Source of the DNA: Ehretia macrophylla
Taxonomy: Eukaryota; Streptophyta; Magnoliopsida; Boraginales; Ehretiaceae
DNA: 64,000 nucleotides
Direction: 5' to 3'
NCBI GenBank assembly: GCA_037974665.1
Contig: CM075775.1
Span: forward strand, 41,752,152 to 41,816,151
Shown here: in pieces, positions 36,501 to 48,912 of the stretch
How the letters are laid out: each line of letters opens with the position of its first letter
How positions within the stretch are numbered: the stretch's first letter is position 1
Notes under the pieces: generated by a model
Database searches by the model: none
Told to the model about the DNA's origin: nothing
Seen by the model: the letters and a program-made list of their open reading frames with translations, nothing else
Position numbers and translations under genes: made by a program

Positions 36501-37088
36501 AGCTTGTGTCGAAATGGTGGAGCTTTGGATAGAGTTTTGAGCCAATTTTTTTATGCATTGTGTCATAGATTGTCATAGGATTGTCTAGATTTAATTTTGA
36601 ATTATGCAAGCAAGCACAAATGCTCACAAGGTGGTCGGCCAAGGCATTGCAAGAATCTGATTTTTTTGTCTTGGTTGAGCAATATTTTAATTGTGTTTTT
36701 GGGATATGCAAAGAATAAGGAATAAGGAATAAAGAATGTCCAGTTTTTTGTGAGATTTTGTCTTCTAGTGGGTTGAATTAGCAATTTAATATTAGTTAGT
36801 GAGATTTGTAGGACTAATTAATGACCTAGTGCTTCGTGTAAGATGCTTTCTTGATTAACGTGTGGGCACCCTTTCCTAGGTTTAGGGCACGCACTATGAG
36901 ATAAGGCACGAACTTCGAGACGAATGCACTTTTTTCAAGTAAATGCACGCAACCCTAAATGAATGCACATAATTCAATGCAAGGCACACAAAACGAAACA
37001 CAATTCTTAAACCTAGGTCAAGGCATGCAAATCTAGGTTAGGGCACACGAAACGAGGTATCGCACGTAAATTGAGGTCGGGCCTCACA
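33574..37088 (-). mobile_element. Solo LTR, reverse orientation, complete (unit C only)
   Basis: 3515 bp starting TGTCACGCCCC and ending GGGCCTCACA, flanked by ATTAG (33569-33573 and 37089-37093). It lacks an interior and primer site. Its outer sequence (GAGGTCGGGCCTCACA) matches the full-length element at 42498 better than the shared forward and reverse LTRs. It is absent from units A and B at the same spacer position, so it inserted after the block duplication. A 129-codon minus frame at 36322-36711 has no recognisable domain. Confidence 0.9.
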
Positions 37089-37251
37089 ATTAGAGTGCTC
37101 TACAACATGTCAATATCTCGTCTTGCGGTGATGCTGCGTTATTGAAGCAGATGGGTTGTCGATAAGCCCAATGGACCTTTTGAATGGTTCGTCTCTCTTG
37201 GTTAGGATTGTAAACCGTCAACACATAAGGGCTTTGTACCATCAACATGAC

Positions 37252-37369
37252 GGGTGCGATCATACCAGCACTAATGCAACAGATCCCATTAGAACTCCGA
37301 AGTTAAGCGTGCTTGGGCGAGAGTAGTACTAAGATGGGTGACCTCCCAGGAAGTCCTCGTGTTGTACCT
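37252..37369 (+). rRNA. 5S rRNA gene copy 21
   Basis: 118 nt with a GGGTGCGATCATACCAGCAC start and an intact A box. The C-box region reads AAGATGGGTGACC. Counterpart of copies 4 and 13, without the copy 4 insertion. Confidence 0.9.
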
Positions 37370-37931
37370 CCCTTTTCATTTTTTTTTGCCACGTTTAGCC
37401 TTGCCAAGATGATTTATCCATCACATTTATATTCTTGAGTCCCATGGCATCTTGGGCAAGACAACTTCGCTTTGCGTAGAGGTTGGGCCCGCAAACCAAG
37501 GATGTGGGGCCTGTGACCAGGTCTCCGTCTCTCCGGTGCCTATAACTTTTGATCTGTAAGGATTTATGCGGTGCACAACATACCGTTGGAAAGCTCTCTA
37601 GGAGATCTTCGACGAGAACAACAAGGTTGCTTTGCTGCGCCTTTTTTCGGTACTCAAAATTGAACATTTTCATCAGTTTTAGGCCACTTTTCTTCTTCTT
37701 GCACTATTTTTTAGGCCCGTGTCGTTTGTCGTGAGCCGTGAAAAGTAATGGAACCCAACTCGTAGAACATTGGATTGCTCTACAACGCGTCGATATCACA
37801 TCTTGCGGTGATGCTACGTTGTTGAAGCAGATGGGCTGTCAATAAGCCCAATGGGCCTTCTGAAAGGTTTGTCTCTCTTGGCTAGGACTGTGAACCGTCA
37901 ACACATAAGGGCTTTGTACCATCAACAAGAA

Positions 37932-38039
37932 GGGTGCGATCATACCAACACTAATGCATCGGAACTCCGAAGTTAAGCGTGCTTGGGCGAGAGTAGTACT
38001 AGGATGGGTGACCCCTTGGGAAGTCCTCGTGTTGCACCC
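37932..38039 (+). rRNA. 5S rRNA gene copy 22 (10-nt deletion)
   Basis: 108 nt. The bases corresponding to ATCCCGTCAG in copy 5 are missing, so GCATCGG runs straight into AACTCCGAAG. Both internal boxes are intact, but the RNA would lack part of the helix II/III region. Probably a pseudogene. Confidence 0.85.
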
Positions 38040-38309
38040 CTCTTTTCCTTTTTTCTTGCCACGTTTAGCCATCCCAAGATGCTTTATCTATCACATTTAT
38101 ATTCTCGAGTCCCACGGCATCTTGGGCAAGACAACTTCGCTTCGCATAGAGGTTGGGCCCGCAAACCGAAGACGTGGGGCATGTGAGCAAGTCTCCGTCT
38201 CTCCGGTGCCCATAACTTTTGATCCATGAGAAGTTATGCGGCGTACATCATACTGTTGAAAAGCTCTCTGGAAGCTCTATGATTGGGGGCAGCAAGCTTG
38301 CTCGGTTGC

Positions 38310-41300
38310 TATCATACCCCAACCCGACTTATAGACTAGGGTGTGACCTAATTCATTTATGCTATTTCACATACTTTCCCATTTGTTATGATTTAACACT
38401 TAACATTGGCCTAGAACTCCAAATGATTTTTCCAAAAATTTGGCAGCATAACGGCTGTATTTAGGACCTTTTAGTTTCACCTAATTTCTAAATGCCTCAA
38501 ATATTCTAATCATTAATCCAATTCTACTAAGATCCCTATTTATCATCAACCGATATGCCTATTGATCTAACTCGAAAGTCTCATTTGATTAGCAAGCCTA
38601 ACAAGATAACTTTGTTCTGTTTATTTGTAAATTCCTTTTACGCGAGTACCTGGTATCTTTTGGCCTATGATTAAGTACCTGGGTAAGATTAGATTGATAC
38701 CTTTTATTTGATCCTTCACCTAATGCTTCAGTTTCCTATGATAGTTACAAAATCAAAATAGTGATAGCAAAACAACTAAATAGAGTGTTCGTCTAGTTAT
38801 AATCAGTACAAGCCAAAATTAGACCCCAAATTACAATGGGGGTCATTTACAACAACAACAACATTAGTCTTCATAGCAAACATATCATTCACAAGACATC
38901 CACAGTCTAGCAAGGCACATAAAGCACGTAATCACTCCAAGGAATCATCAACAGGCACATTCTCCTCGGGAACCTGTACCAAATCTTCTTCACCTATGAT
39001 GATCAAAAGAGGGTGAGTCCTTATGAACTCAGCGAGGGGAGAACAAGTGACAAGGTTTTGAAATCTTTTTTCCGGTTAATCTTATGAAAACTCCTTTGGA
39101 AACATGTCATATAAAGTAAGTAAGTTCATAATATAACAGAAATATAAATAAACACATTTACCCATTTTTTCTCCCCGAGGACCTCTAGGAACTAAGCGAG
39201 AGTACTTAAACACATAGTGAAAAGGATACGGTGAGCTTTCGCTCTCAAGATCAATCGGTGAACATTTGCTCTCAAGATCATTTCAATAACCATTGTTGTA
39301 GCCGACATCCATCATCCACTTATCATTCCAACGGGTGTACTCCGGATGTACCCCAAATCCTACGACCCAACTCTCTGAGGGTAGAATGCCAAGCGAGAGA
39401 GGGAATTGGACCATGGTAGTCATGGTAGCACCGGCAAGCCTGATGCCGCCCGGCGTGCGTGAAACGCTACCATGCCAAAATAAAAGGTTGCAACCTTGTA
39501 TGCAATGCACATTTATGCCATTTAACATTTCACATTAGGAGGTCAACAAAGTAGGTTCCCTCCGAGCAAGTATATGATCACATTTTGGCATATTGGCACA
39601 TAAGGCATTGTAAGAACATATAATCATTTCATATATCAATTTGAAAGCAATTATACTTTCACGGGAAGCCAAGTAATCATGTTCAAAATAATCCATAGAA
39701 TATCAATTCACATTAGGAGGTCAACAAAGTAGGTTGCCTCCAGATGCACGTATAAGATCACATATAGTTAAGTAAGCATACAAGGCATGCTTTGACAAGT
39801 AGATTCACTTGTAGAACACTTAGAGGTATATGAACATTAAACAGGCAGCCAAGTAACACATATGAATCAAGTCATATAACTCATTTCGGGTTCACATATC
39901 AAGTGTTGAGATCATACAAGCATGTAACAACACTTATACAAGACCGGGTGTAAGAATAGTTCACTTATCAACATGCAATCATCGAGAATCATGTTTAGAG
40001 TTATAAAGACATTTCCAGGCAGCCTATTAACATTCCACAAAATCAATTATAAGACACACAAGAGTGGTTTATGACTTAGGAGTCTATGTGGCCTTTAAGG
40101 TTTACAAGGCCGTGCTCGGGTGTTGATTTTGTTTGCTAAGGACCACAAGTGACACTTAAACCTTTTCAAGCATACTTAGCAATTATCGGGCAGCCTACTA
40201 ACCAATCAATTGAACACATTTAACTACAGGATCATCACTTAGCAAGTATTCATAAGCAATAGGGCCTCAATTTCGTGCTTACACATGTGATTAAACAACA
40301 ATTCGTCATATAATTAAACCCAAGCCATGCATCAATTAATTAAGCATCCTTAAGCAACCAAAACAGCCCACCCAACTTCTAATTTCCACAATTCCAAGCA
40401 TTCAACATCTCAAGTAAAGTTACAACATGATTCAAAGCATATTACCAAGCAAAAATCCTACTGCAATGGTCTGTTTTTCATCATTCATTTAGCCAAGTAA
40501 ATAACTTCCAAATTCTGTGAACCAAACTTCAAATTGAATCTTAATGAGTGCTTTAAATCTAGGAACAAACCTCGCTGTATTCTGAGTTCGGACTTAGGAG
40601 TTATGGCCAAAACCGTGAGACTACGCAAAACTGTCCAGTTTTAGACACATTACGATTTCCATTTTTGAGGGTCTTATAGTCACAATTAGCCTTAGCCTAT
40701 TTCTTAAAAATATGTTCAGAACGGACAAATCTAGTGACCTACCCAATTTAATGCATTTTTATCAACTTTTACTAGTCCAAAAACACTTCGTTCTACAAGG
40801 TCAGTAATCTGCCAGAAAAACGTGTTTGCATATCTCTAAGTTTCTAGCAATTATCAAGCCATGCATGAGTAGATAGGCTCATATATAACACATAAAAATG
40901 AACTACAAGAGTAAATACAGCCATATGAGAGCATGCATGTGAGTTTTGAAAGCTTTTAAAAAGATTTAACCCTCACCTTAGAAACTTGATGGATGAAAAT
41001 GCACGAATGCTCTTGAAAACGCACAAAAGGTCCTCTTTCCTTGCTTTGGCCGACTGGTGGCTGGTTTTTCCTTAAATCCTAGCTTAGTTAGCTTGTGTAG
41101 GAGGTGTGCATGTGTGTGAAACCAAAAGACAACGAAGAAAACCATCAAAACTTACCTATGGCCGAGATAGAGAGATTTGTGAGCTTTGTGTGAGATTTTT
41201 GCTATGTTGCTTGCTATGGCCGAGCTTGGAGTGGTCTTGAGAGTTTGTTAGAAGTGTTGGGAGCTCAAGAGAGAGCTATGGCCGAGAGAGTGAGAGAATG

Positions 41301-42161
41301 GGAGAGAACGAGAGAGTTTTGAGAGAGAAATGATGTTGAAGTGTTTATATGAGTGTGGCATGTATGTGTGTCAGCCTTGGGCTTTACAAATCTGAAATTT
41401 CTTTTGCCATTTGAGCAATTTTGAATTGTAGGCATGCTTTGGGTGAGTAGTCCGAGAAAGGTATGCTTGGGTAGTGTGTATAGGAATTTTTTTATGCATT
41501 GTATTTTGTGTGTGTGTCATAGAATGTCTAGGATATATTTGAATATGTGCAAAGCTTGTCATAAGGCCTTGGTGGCCGACCACGGCATGGTTTATTTGAG
41601 CATTTTTTGTTGTTTTTAATTGTATAATGTTGTATTATAGTATTAGTGTTTATAGGTTTTTGTGTGCATGGGGGTTTGGTGAGAATAAAGAATGTTTAGT
41701 GTTTAGTGAGCTTTTGTCTTCTAGTGAGTTGATTTAGGATTACAATAATAGTTAGTGGTGCTTGTAGGATTAATCTATAGTCTAGTACTTTGTGTAGGAT
41801 TCTTTATTGATTAGCAAGCAGGCACGCTTTCCTAGGTCAAGGGTATGCACTACGAGGTAAAGCACAAACTTCAAGACAAATGCACGAATTCCAAGGTAAA
41901 TACATGAAACCCTATGTGAATACATGTAAACCAATGCAAGGCATGTAATTCAATGCAATGCACAAAAATCAAGGTACGACACTTGTATCAAGGTTAAGGC
42001 ACGCAGTTCAAGGTTAGTGCACGAATATCAAGGTGTCGCACATAAATCAAGGATTATGGCACATAGTTCTAGGCCAAGGCACGTATGACGAAGCAAGCAC
42101 AAAAACCAAGATAGGGCACATAAATCGAGGTAAGACACGTTATTCAGGGCCGGGCCTCACA
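38310..42161 (-). mobile_element. Reverse LTR (unit C), complete
   Basis: 3852 bp at the same spacer position as the unit A copy at 11396. It follows GTTGC and ends CCTCACA, with the right duplication mutated to ACTGC. Its first bases have decayed from TGTCAC to TATCAT. Same LTR subfamily as the forward LTRs. It contains the conserved word GAGTCCTTATGAACTCAGCG (39015-39034). Confidence 0.87.
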
Positions 42162-42460
42162 ACTGCGCCTTTTTTTGGGTACCCAAAATCAAACGATTTC
42201 ATTAGTTTTGGGACACTTTTCTCATTTTTGTGCTACTTTTTAGGCCTGGGTCGTTCATCGTGAGCCGCGAAAAGGACGAGAACCCAACTCGCGGAACATT
42301 GAAGGGCTCTATAATGCGTCAATATCACGTCGTGCGGTGATGCTGCGTTGTTGAAGCAGATGGGCTATCGATAAGCCCAATGGGCATTTTGAATGGTTCG
42401 TCTCTCTTGGCTGCGACTGTTAACTGTCAACACATAATGGCTTTCCACCATCAACATGAT
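42162..42460 (+). repeat. 5S spacer upstream of the split gene
   Basis: About 300 bp of standard 5S spacer (CTTTTTTTGGGTACCC to CATCAACATGAT) between the reverse LTR and copy 23. Confidence 0.85.
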
Positions 42461-42497
42461 GGGTGCGATCATACCAGCACTAATGCATGGGATCCCA
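42461..42497 (+). pseudogene. 5S rRNA gene copy 23, 5' part
   Basis: The first 37 nt of a 5S gene (GGGTGCGATCATACCAGCAC onward), cut after GGGATCCCA by insertion of the retrotransposon at 42498. TCCCA (42493-42497) is repeated at 57176-57180. Confidence 0.92.
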
Positions 42498-45400
42498 TGT
42501 GAGGCCCGACCTCGATTTATGTGCAATACCTTATTTCGTGTGCCCTAACCTTGAATTGTGTGCCTTGACCTAGGTCTAAGAGTCATGTCTTGATTTATGT
42601 ACATTCATTTAGAGTTGCGTGCATTTACTTGAAATACGTGCATTCGTCTCGTAGTTCATACCTTGCCTTGTAGTGCGTGCCCTAGACCTAGAAAAACGTG
42701 CCTACACGTTAATCAAGAAAGCATCCTACACAAAGCACTAGACTAAAAATAATCCTACAAACTCCACTAACTAATATTCTAATCCTAAGTCAATGCACTA
42801 AAGGACAAAACGCTAAACACTAGACATTCTTTATTCTTTTGCAAAACCCATGCACCTACAATAAAATAAAGCTCAAAACATGACAAAAACTCAGAATTGA
42901 ACCTTACCTTGGCCGACCATGTGAAGACCTTTGCCATGCTTTGCAATTTCAAAAATCAAACCTAGACATTCTATGACACAATGCATTAAAAAAATGACCT
43001 AACATCTTACCCAATGCTCCACATTGTCACGCCCCAACTCGACCCCTCCTATAATCAGTCAGGACGCAATGGAATTTCGGCAGTATAACGACAGTAAATA
43101 GGACACCGAGGCTCTAAACCAACCTCAATAGAACATCATACATCAACTTCACAAACCATACAACAAACAATTCCTCAATAAAATAACAACATACATCATA
43201 ACCATATTGTACAATAAACAGTCCTCGTTATATGCCTCCATTCCAACATAATACATTAACCCTTAATATACAATACAAAAACATATTGAGCCAATCTAGC
43301 AACCTAATCATAAACAAAAGAAAAGCTACTAAGACAACATCAACTAATTCATTAACTTATCAACATCTTATACATTATAAACTACAAAGCAGATAAAAGT
43401 CTACTAAGTTAATTTACAAAATAATAAAACATGTACGACATCACGGATAAGACTCTGGAACATAGGACTCATCCACGTAAGGCACGTTTTCCACATTCTC
43501 CTCTTCAGGAGGCACGTACCCGTAATCCTGCAAAAGTACACCTGTATGCATGCAATAATAGAGAGTGAGCTTATATAAAATAAGCCCAGCGAGGATCCGA
43601 TAGATCTCGAGCAAGGTCTACTAAACTCCTTAAAATAATCCTTTGAGTCAGTAAACACACAATAACATAGATAATACTATCATCACATAACTATATAACC
43701 ATTCAATAAAGGATACTCTAGTTGGTGTAGCTCCATACGCCATCATGATCTCAACCATTATTCTTATAACTCCCCATTACACACGCACCCGAGGTACCTC
43801 ACTAGCCCCTCCCTCCATGACACCTTCGTCATGCGAGCTGAGGGTAGCCTCTCTCAATCATGCCGTTTTCAACCCGACAGCCTAACGCTGCCCGAGAGGT
43901 GGCACACACATACCAAGACTCCATAACAATCATCAATATTCAATCAATCATCAATCAATAATCTGGGAGATCAGCAACGAAAGTGCCCGATTCCCGTACT
44001 CAATAATCAATCAATATAACATCAATATAACATCAATATTTAATTAAACAACAAAAACTAAGTTAGATGACAAAGTAGGCCATCTAACCGAACATGCATT
44101 AAACACACATTCAAACTCTAATTTACCCATCAACAACTCACAATTCAATTACTCAACCCACACCCAATCAACTAAGGCTCAATCTAACATTTTAAAGAAA
44201 GACAACCTAAACTTCAATTAATCATATCTTACATTCTACTAATCCAAACAACTCCAAATCAGTTTCAAACACCCACCCATTCAACCAACTACATTAACCC
44301 CCTCGGAAAACCACCATAACACTTCCAAATCATGCCCGATAACCCTAAAACCCTAAGGTGTCAAGGCTGAATTTTCCGGATTTTCACCCAAACATCATAA
44401 TTGAAAATTCGGCATTACAACGGCACTACCACATAATTATCAAACATTTAGAAATCGACGGCAATCGATTCCGATCAACACAACTCAATTTAATCAACAT
44501 TGAACAATTTAATCAAATTTAAATACCCGAAAAATAAAAATTATGCTACAACCGATAAAAACTCGTACTATTACAGCTAAATGATCCCTAGCATGCAAGG
44601 AGAAATAATCTAACATCAGATTAACATTCTAACGGTTCAATAATCATTTATACGCATAAACACAAAATATGAGTTTTGAGATCTAGAATTTTTCTCTCAC
44701 CTTTGATGTGTTTTGATGCAAGAAATGTGTAGAATGGATGCCAAACAAGTGAAATCAAGCTTTGAATCACTCAATTCGGCTTTGAAATGCAAAATCTATG
44801 AGAAAAATGCTTTGAAAATGCCTTCATCTTTCTCCTCCAAGGAGCCACGGTTTTGTGTGTGTTTTTGGTGGTGTTTTGCTTTCTTTTTAATGTGTGTTGA
44901 TCATATATTAAGCAAAGGTCAAATAAATAAAAGAAAGTCAAAGTGGAAACTAATTATTTTTAGTTTTCTTGACTTTAAATGCATTTTCTTGATCACCAAA
45001 GTTCAAAACAATTATCCAACACCCAAGATAGCTCAAGTAGGTTATTTTTAGGTGACAAGAAGTTTTACAATCAAACAATTTCACCCGAGTCGGCTTAAAA
45101 TTCGATTTTCGCAAAAGTCGGTGTAAAAACCCTAATAAATTCTTAAGCCGATTTTAAAACCGTTTTCATCAAACATAGGTCTATTAAAGTCCGTGGTCTA
45201 GGTCTAGAAGGGTTAAAAAGACCAGTTTCAAAATTTTAGCAGACGTGTTTCGAAAACACTATTCACTGAATATCGACGATAAAATTTCTGATCCCGTTTT
45301 TGATGAAAATTTCATGAATGCACATTTAGCACGTATTAGGAGTATTGACATCAAAATTATAACATTCTAGGTCATATAGCACATAAACAGGTCAAATGCA

Positions 45401-48400
45401 CGCAAAACGAGATAAAACACATAAATCGAGTTAAAGCAGAAAAGTGGGGTTTCACACACATTCTCGGCCACATCACCAAGGCATGCCAAAAAATTCAAAC
45501 ATGCTCAATAGATGACACAAAATGAGAATTTTAGTAGCTCAAGTCCGACACACTCATACACAAACACCAAACTCTCTCAACATCCTCTCAAGCTCTCATT
45601 TTCACACTATCTCTTGGCCTAGGCTGCTTCAAGCACCTCCATAGCTCACACTCTCATTCTAAGGTTCTCCTAGGCACTCAAGGACTCTAGGGAACTCGAC
45701 CATAGCAAGCAAAGCAAGAAAAGATGCATGCAAGCTCATAGAACTCTTCATTTCAGCCCTAGGTATGTTTTGATGGCTTTTCTTTCATTTCCTTTTGTTC
45801 TAACCACATGCACATACTAAGAACATGATAACTAAGCTAGGAAATTAAAGAACATCAAGCTATCTCTCGGCCAAGCAAGGAAAGAAGATCCTTTTGTGCA
45901 TTTTGAAGACCATTTGTGCATCCTCATCTATTAACTTGCTAAGGTGAGGGTTAAAACTCTTTTAAAAGTTTTCAAAAATCACATGCATGCCTTCATATAA
46001 CTTTATTTACCTCTGTAGTTATTGTATACGTGTGTATATGAGCTTATATGACCATGCATGGCTAGATTTTTGGCTAGAACTTGAAGATAGGTAATAGTCA
46101 AGTAGTTGGCAGATTTCTGACTAGGTAGAGCGAAGTGCATTTGGCCTTGTAAATGATATTGAAAATGCGTGAAAATTGGTAGGTGACTATTTTTGCCAGT
46201 TCTGAGCATTTTTTGTAGAAATAGGCAATGGCCAATTCTGACTGTAATGCCTCCAAAGTGGCAAAACATCGAAAGGTATCTAAATCTGGAAAAAAATTGG
46301 AAAGTTGAAGTAGAATCTGGCAGCTTTCTGACCATGTAGAACGAAACTGTTTTAGCCTAGAAAATGATGTCCAAAATGCATGAAAATTGGTAGATTGCTA
46401 GATTTTGCAGTTATGGACATTTTTGTCAAAAATAGACCAAAGAAAATTATGACTCTAAGACCCTCAAAATTGGCAAAAATCGTAATGTGTCTAAAACTGG
46501 ACAGTTTTGCGTAGTCTCACGGTTTTGGCCATAACTCCTAAGCCCGAACTACAAATGATGCGAGGTTTGTTTCTGGATTTAAATCACTCATTAAGATTTA
46601 ATTTGACATTTTCTTCACTGGAATTGGAGATTGGTTGCTTGTCCAAATGATCGTGGGAAAACAGACCATTGCAGTGAGGTTTTTGTTTAGTGATATGCTT
46701 TAAAAAATGTTGTAACTTCTCTTGTGGTATTGAATGCTTGGGATTGTGGAACTTGGATGTTGTGTGGACTGTTTTGGATGATTGAGGATGTTTTAATTAA
46801 TCGATGCATGGCTTGGGTTTAATTACGTGACAACTTGTGGCTTAATCGCACGTATAAGCATGAATTGAAACCCTATTGACTATGAAAACTCTCTAAGTGT
46901 TGATCCTATGGTTATTGTGTCTAATTGTATGATTAGTGGGCTGCCTAATAAATGTTAAGTATGCTTGAAATGGGTTAAGAGTTGCTTATGGTGCTTAGCA
47001 AACGAACCAACCCCGAGCACGGCCTAGAAAACCCTAATGGCCCCGTAAGTTCCCTAGTCATAAACCATTCTTTTATGAATTATAAACGATGTTGAGGAAG
47101 GATAATAGGCTGCCCGTAGTTGTCCTTATAGCCCGAAATGTGATTCCCGATGATTACATGTTGATAAGTAGACTTTTCTTGCACCCGGTCTCATGTAAAC
47201 GTCGTTGTATGCTTGTATAATCTTATTACTTGATTACGTGAACCCCGAAATGAGTTATATAACTTGATTTACATGTGTTACTTGGCTACGCATTTAATAT
47301 TCATATAACTCCATGTGTTTTACAAGCGCAATTGCATGTCAAAGCATGCCTCGTGTGTTTACTTGTCAACGTGCGATCTTATAACTACTCGGAGGCAACC
47401 TACTTTGTTGTCCTCCTAATGTGATATGTTAAATGTTATAAATGTGCATTGCATACAAGGTTGCAACCTTTCATTCTGGCATGGTAGCGTTTCACGCACA
47501 CCGGGCGGCATCGGGCTTGCCGGTGCAACCGTGACTACCATGGTCCAATTTCCTCTCTTGCTTGGGGGCTAGACTTTCTCGGAGAGTTGGGTCGTGGGAT
47601 TTCGGGGTACATCTGGAGTACACCCATTTGGCATGATAAGTGGATGAATTGAAGTCGGCCGCAACAACTGTTATTGGAAATGAATTGAGAGCAAAAGCTC
47701 ACCGTATCCTTTTCACTATGTGATTAAGTACTCTCGCTTGGTTCCTAGAGGACCTCAATGAGGAAAGACGGGTAATTGTGTTCATTTATATTTATATTAT
47801 GTTATAAACTTACTTGTGTTATATGTCATGCTTTCAAAAGGGTTTTTCATAGTTTAACCGGAAAAAGGGTTTTCAAAATATATTTCTCGTTCCCCCTCGC
47901 TGAGTTCATAAGGACTCACCCTCTTTTATCTTCATAGGTGAAGAAGATCAGGAACAGGTACCGGAGGATAACGTGCCTATTGATGACTCCTTGGAGTGAT
48001 TGCCTGCCCTACGTGCCTTACTTGACTGTGGCTATTTTGTGAACGATATGTATGTTTTGAAGACTATTTCTTATGTTGTTTGTCGTTGTTATTGTAAATG
48101 ACGCCCGTTGTAATTTGGGGTCTAATTTTGGTTTGTACTGACTATGACTAGACAATGCTCTCTTGTGAGTTGCTATTACTGCTTTGATTTAGTAACTACC
48201 ATGGGCAACTCAATCACTAGGTGAAGAAATCAATGATGTAACTCTATCTAATTCCACCTAGGTACTCAATAGTAAGCTAAGATCAACAGGTACTTGTGTA
48301 ACAGGAATTCAACAAATAAACGGGACATAGTTATCATGCTAGGTTATTAATCAAACGAGACTTTCAAGATAACTAGTAGGCATATCGGTTGGTGATGGAT

Positions 48401-48634
48401 AGTAATCTTAGTTGGAATTGAATTTGGGATTGAAAGTTCTGAGGCGTTTAGAAAATTAGGTCCAACTAAAGAGCCCAATTACAGCCGTTATGCTACCGGT
48501 TTCCCAAAAAAATTTTAGAGTTCTAGTCTAACGGATAAGCTTAACCTTCGTTAACCGGTTATAGTCGTAAAAGAACGCGAACGATTAGATCACACCCTAG
48601 TCTAACCTCCATAGGTCGGGTTGGGGACGTGACA
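42498..48634 (+). repeat. 5' LTR of the full-length element (with nested insert)
   Basis: 6137 bp. After removal of 43025-45456 and one 5-bp duplication it is about 3.7 kb, matching the 3' LTR. It contains the GC-rich block at about 47480-47560 and the conserved word CGCTGAGTTCATAAGGACTC at 47898-47917. Confidence 0.9.
43025..45456 (-). mobile_element. Nested solo LTR in the 5' LTR
   Basis: 2432 bp starting TGTCACGCCCC and ending GGGGTTTCACA, with target duplication CACAT (43020-43024 and 45457-45461). It is absent from the 3' LTR, where CTCCACATTCTCGGCC is continuous at 54000-54015. It has no primer site, tract or coding domain. Only its outermost bases resemble the host LTR, so it belongs to a different family. 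A 112-codon plus frame at 44713-45051 has no recognised domain. Confidence 0.9.
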
Positions 48635-48645
48635 CCTTATATTAA

Positions 48646-48657
48646 TGGTATCAGAGC
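48646..48657 (+). other. Primer binding site (initiator tRNA-Met)
   Basis: TGGTATCAGAGC, 11 bases after the 5' LTR. Complementary to the 3' end of plant initiator tRNA-Met. It fixes the orientation of the element as plus. Confidence 0.92.
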
Positions 48658-48912
48658 TTAGATTGTTTAAGCCGGGTTTAACTCTCGGACCATGGGTAGA
48701 AGCCCAAAGGTTATTAGGATGACTTGTTTATGTGTGTTAATGTGTGACAATGCTAATTGTGCCTTATTTGTTTCTATGTGCTTATGTGATTAATATGCCT
48801 TCATTGTTTGAAAATTTTATGCCTACCTGAAATTGTATGTTGCATACTCTATACATTAAATTCTTGTCTTGTCGTATTCTACTAATTTGTGCATAATAAT
48901 CTGTGCCTATAG

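Larger units (their letters stand above)
37089..38309 (+). repeat. 5S rDNA block 6 (two repeats)
   Basis: Target duplication, spacer, 5S copies 21 and 22, and spacer to the GTTGC site where the reverse LTR of unit C begins. Confidence 0.86.

Noticed and set aside
36322-36711. 129-codon minus frame in the solo LTR of unit C
   Set aside because: Low-complexity Ser/Phe/Leu-rich translation of an AG-rich LTR segment. The same segment in sister LTRs is not open to the same extent.
44713-45051. 112-codon plus frame as a possible gene
   Set aside because: It lies inside a solo LTR on the strand opposite to the LTR, has no recognisable domain, and shows no second conserved copy.
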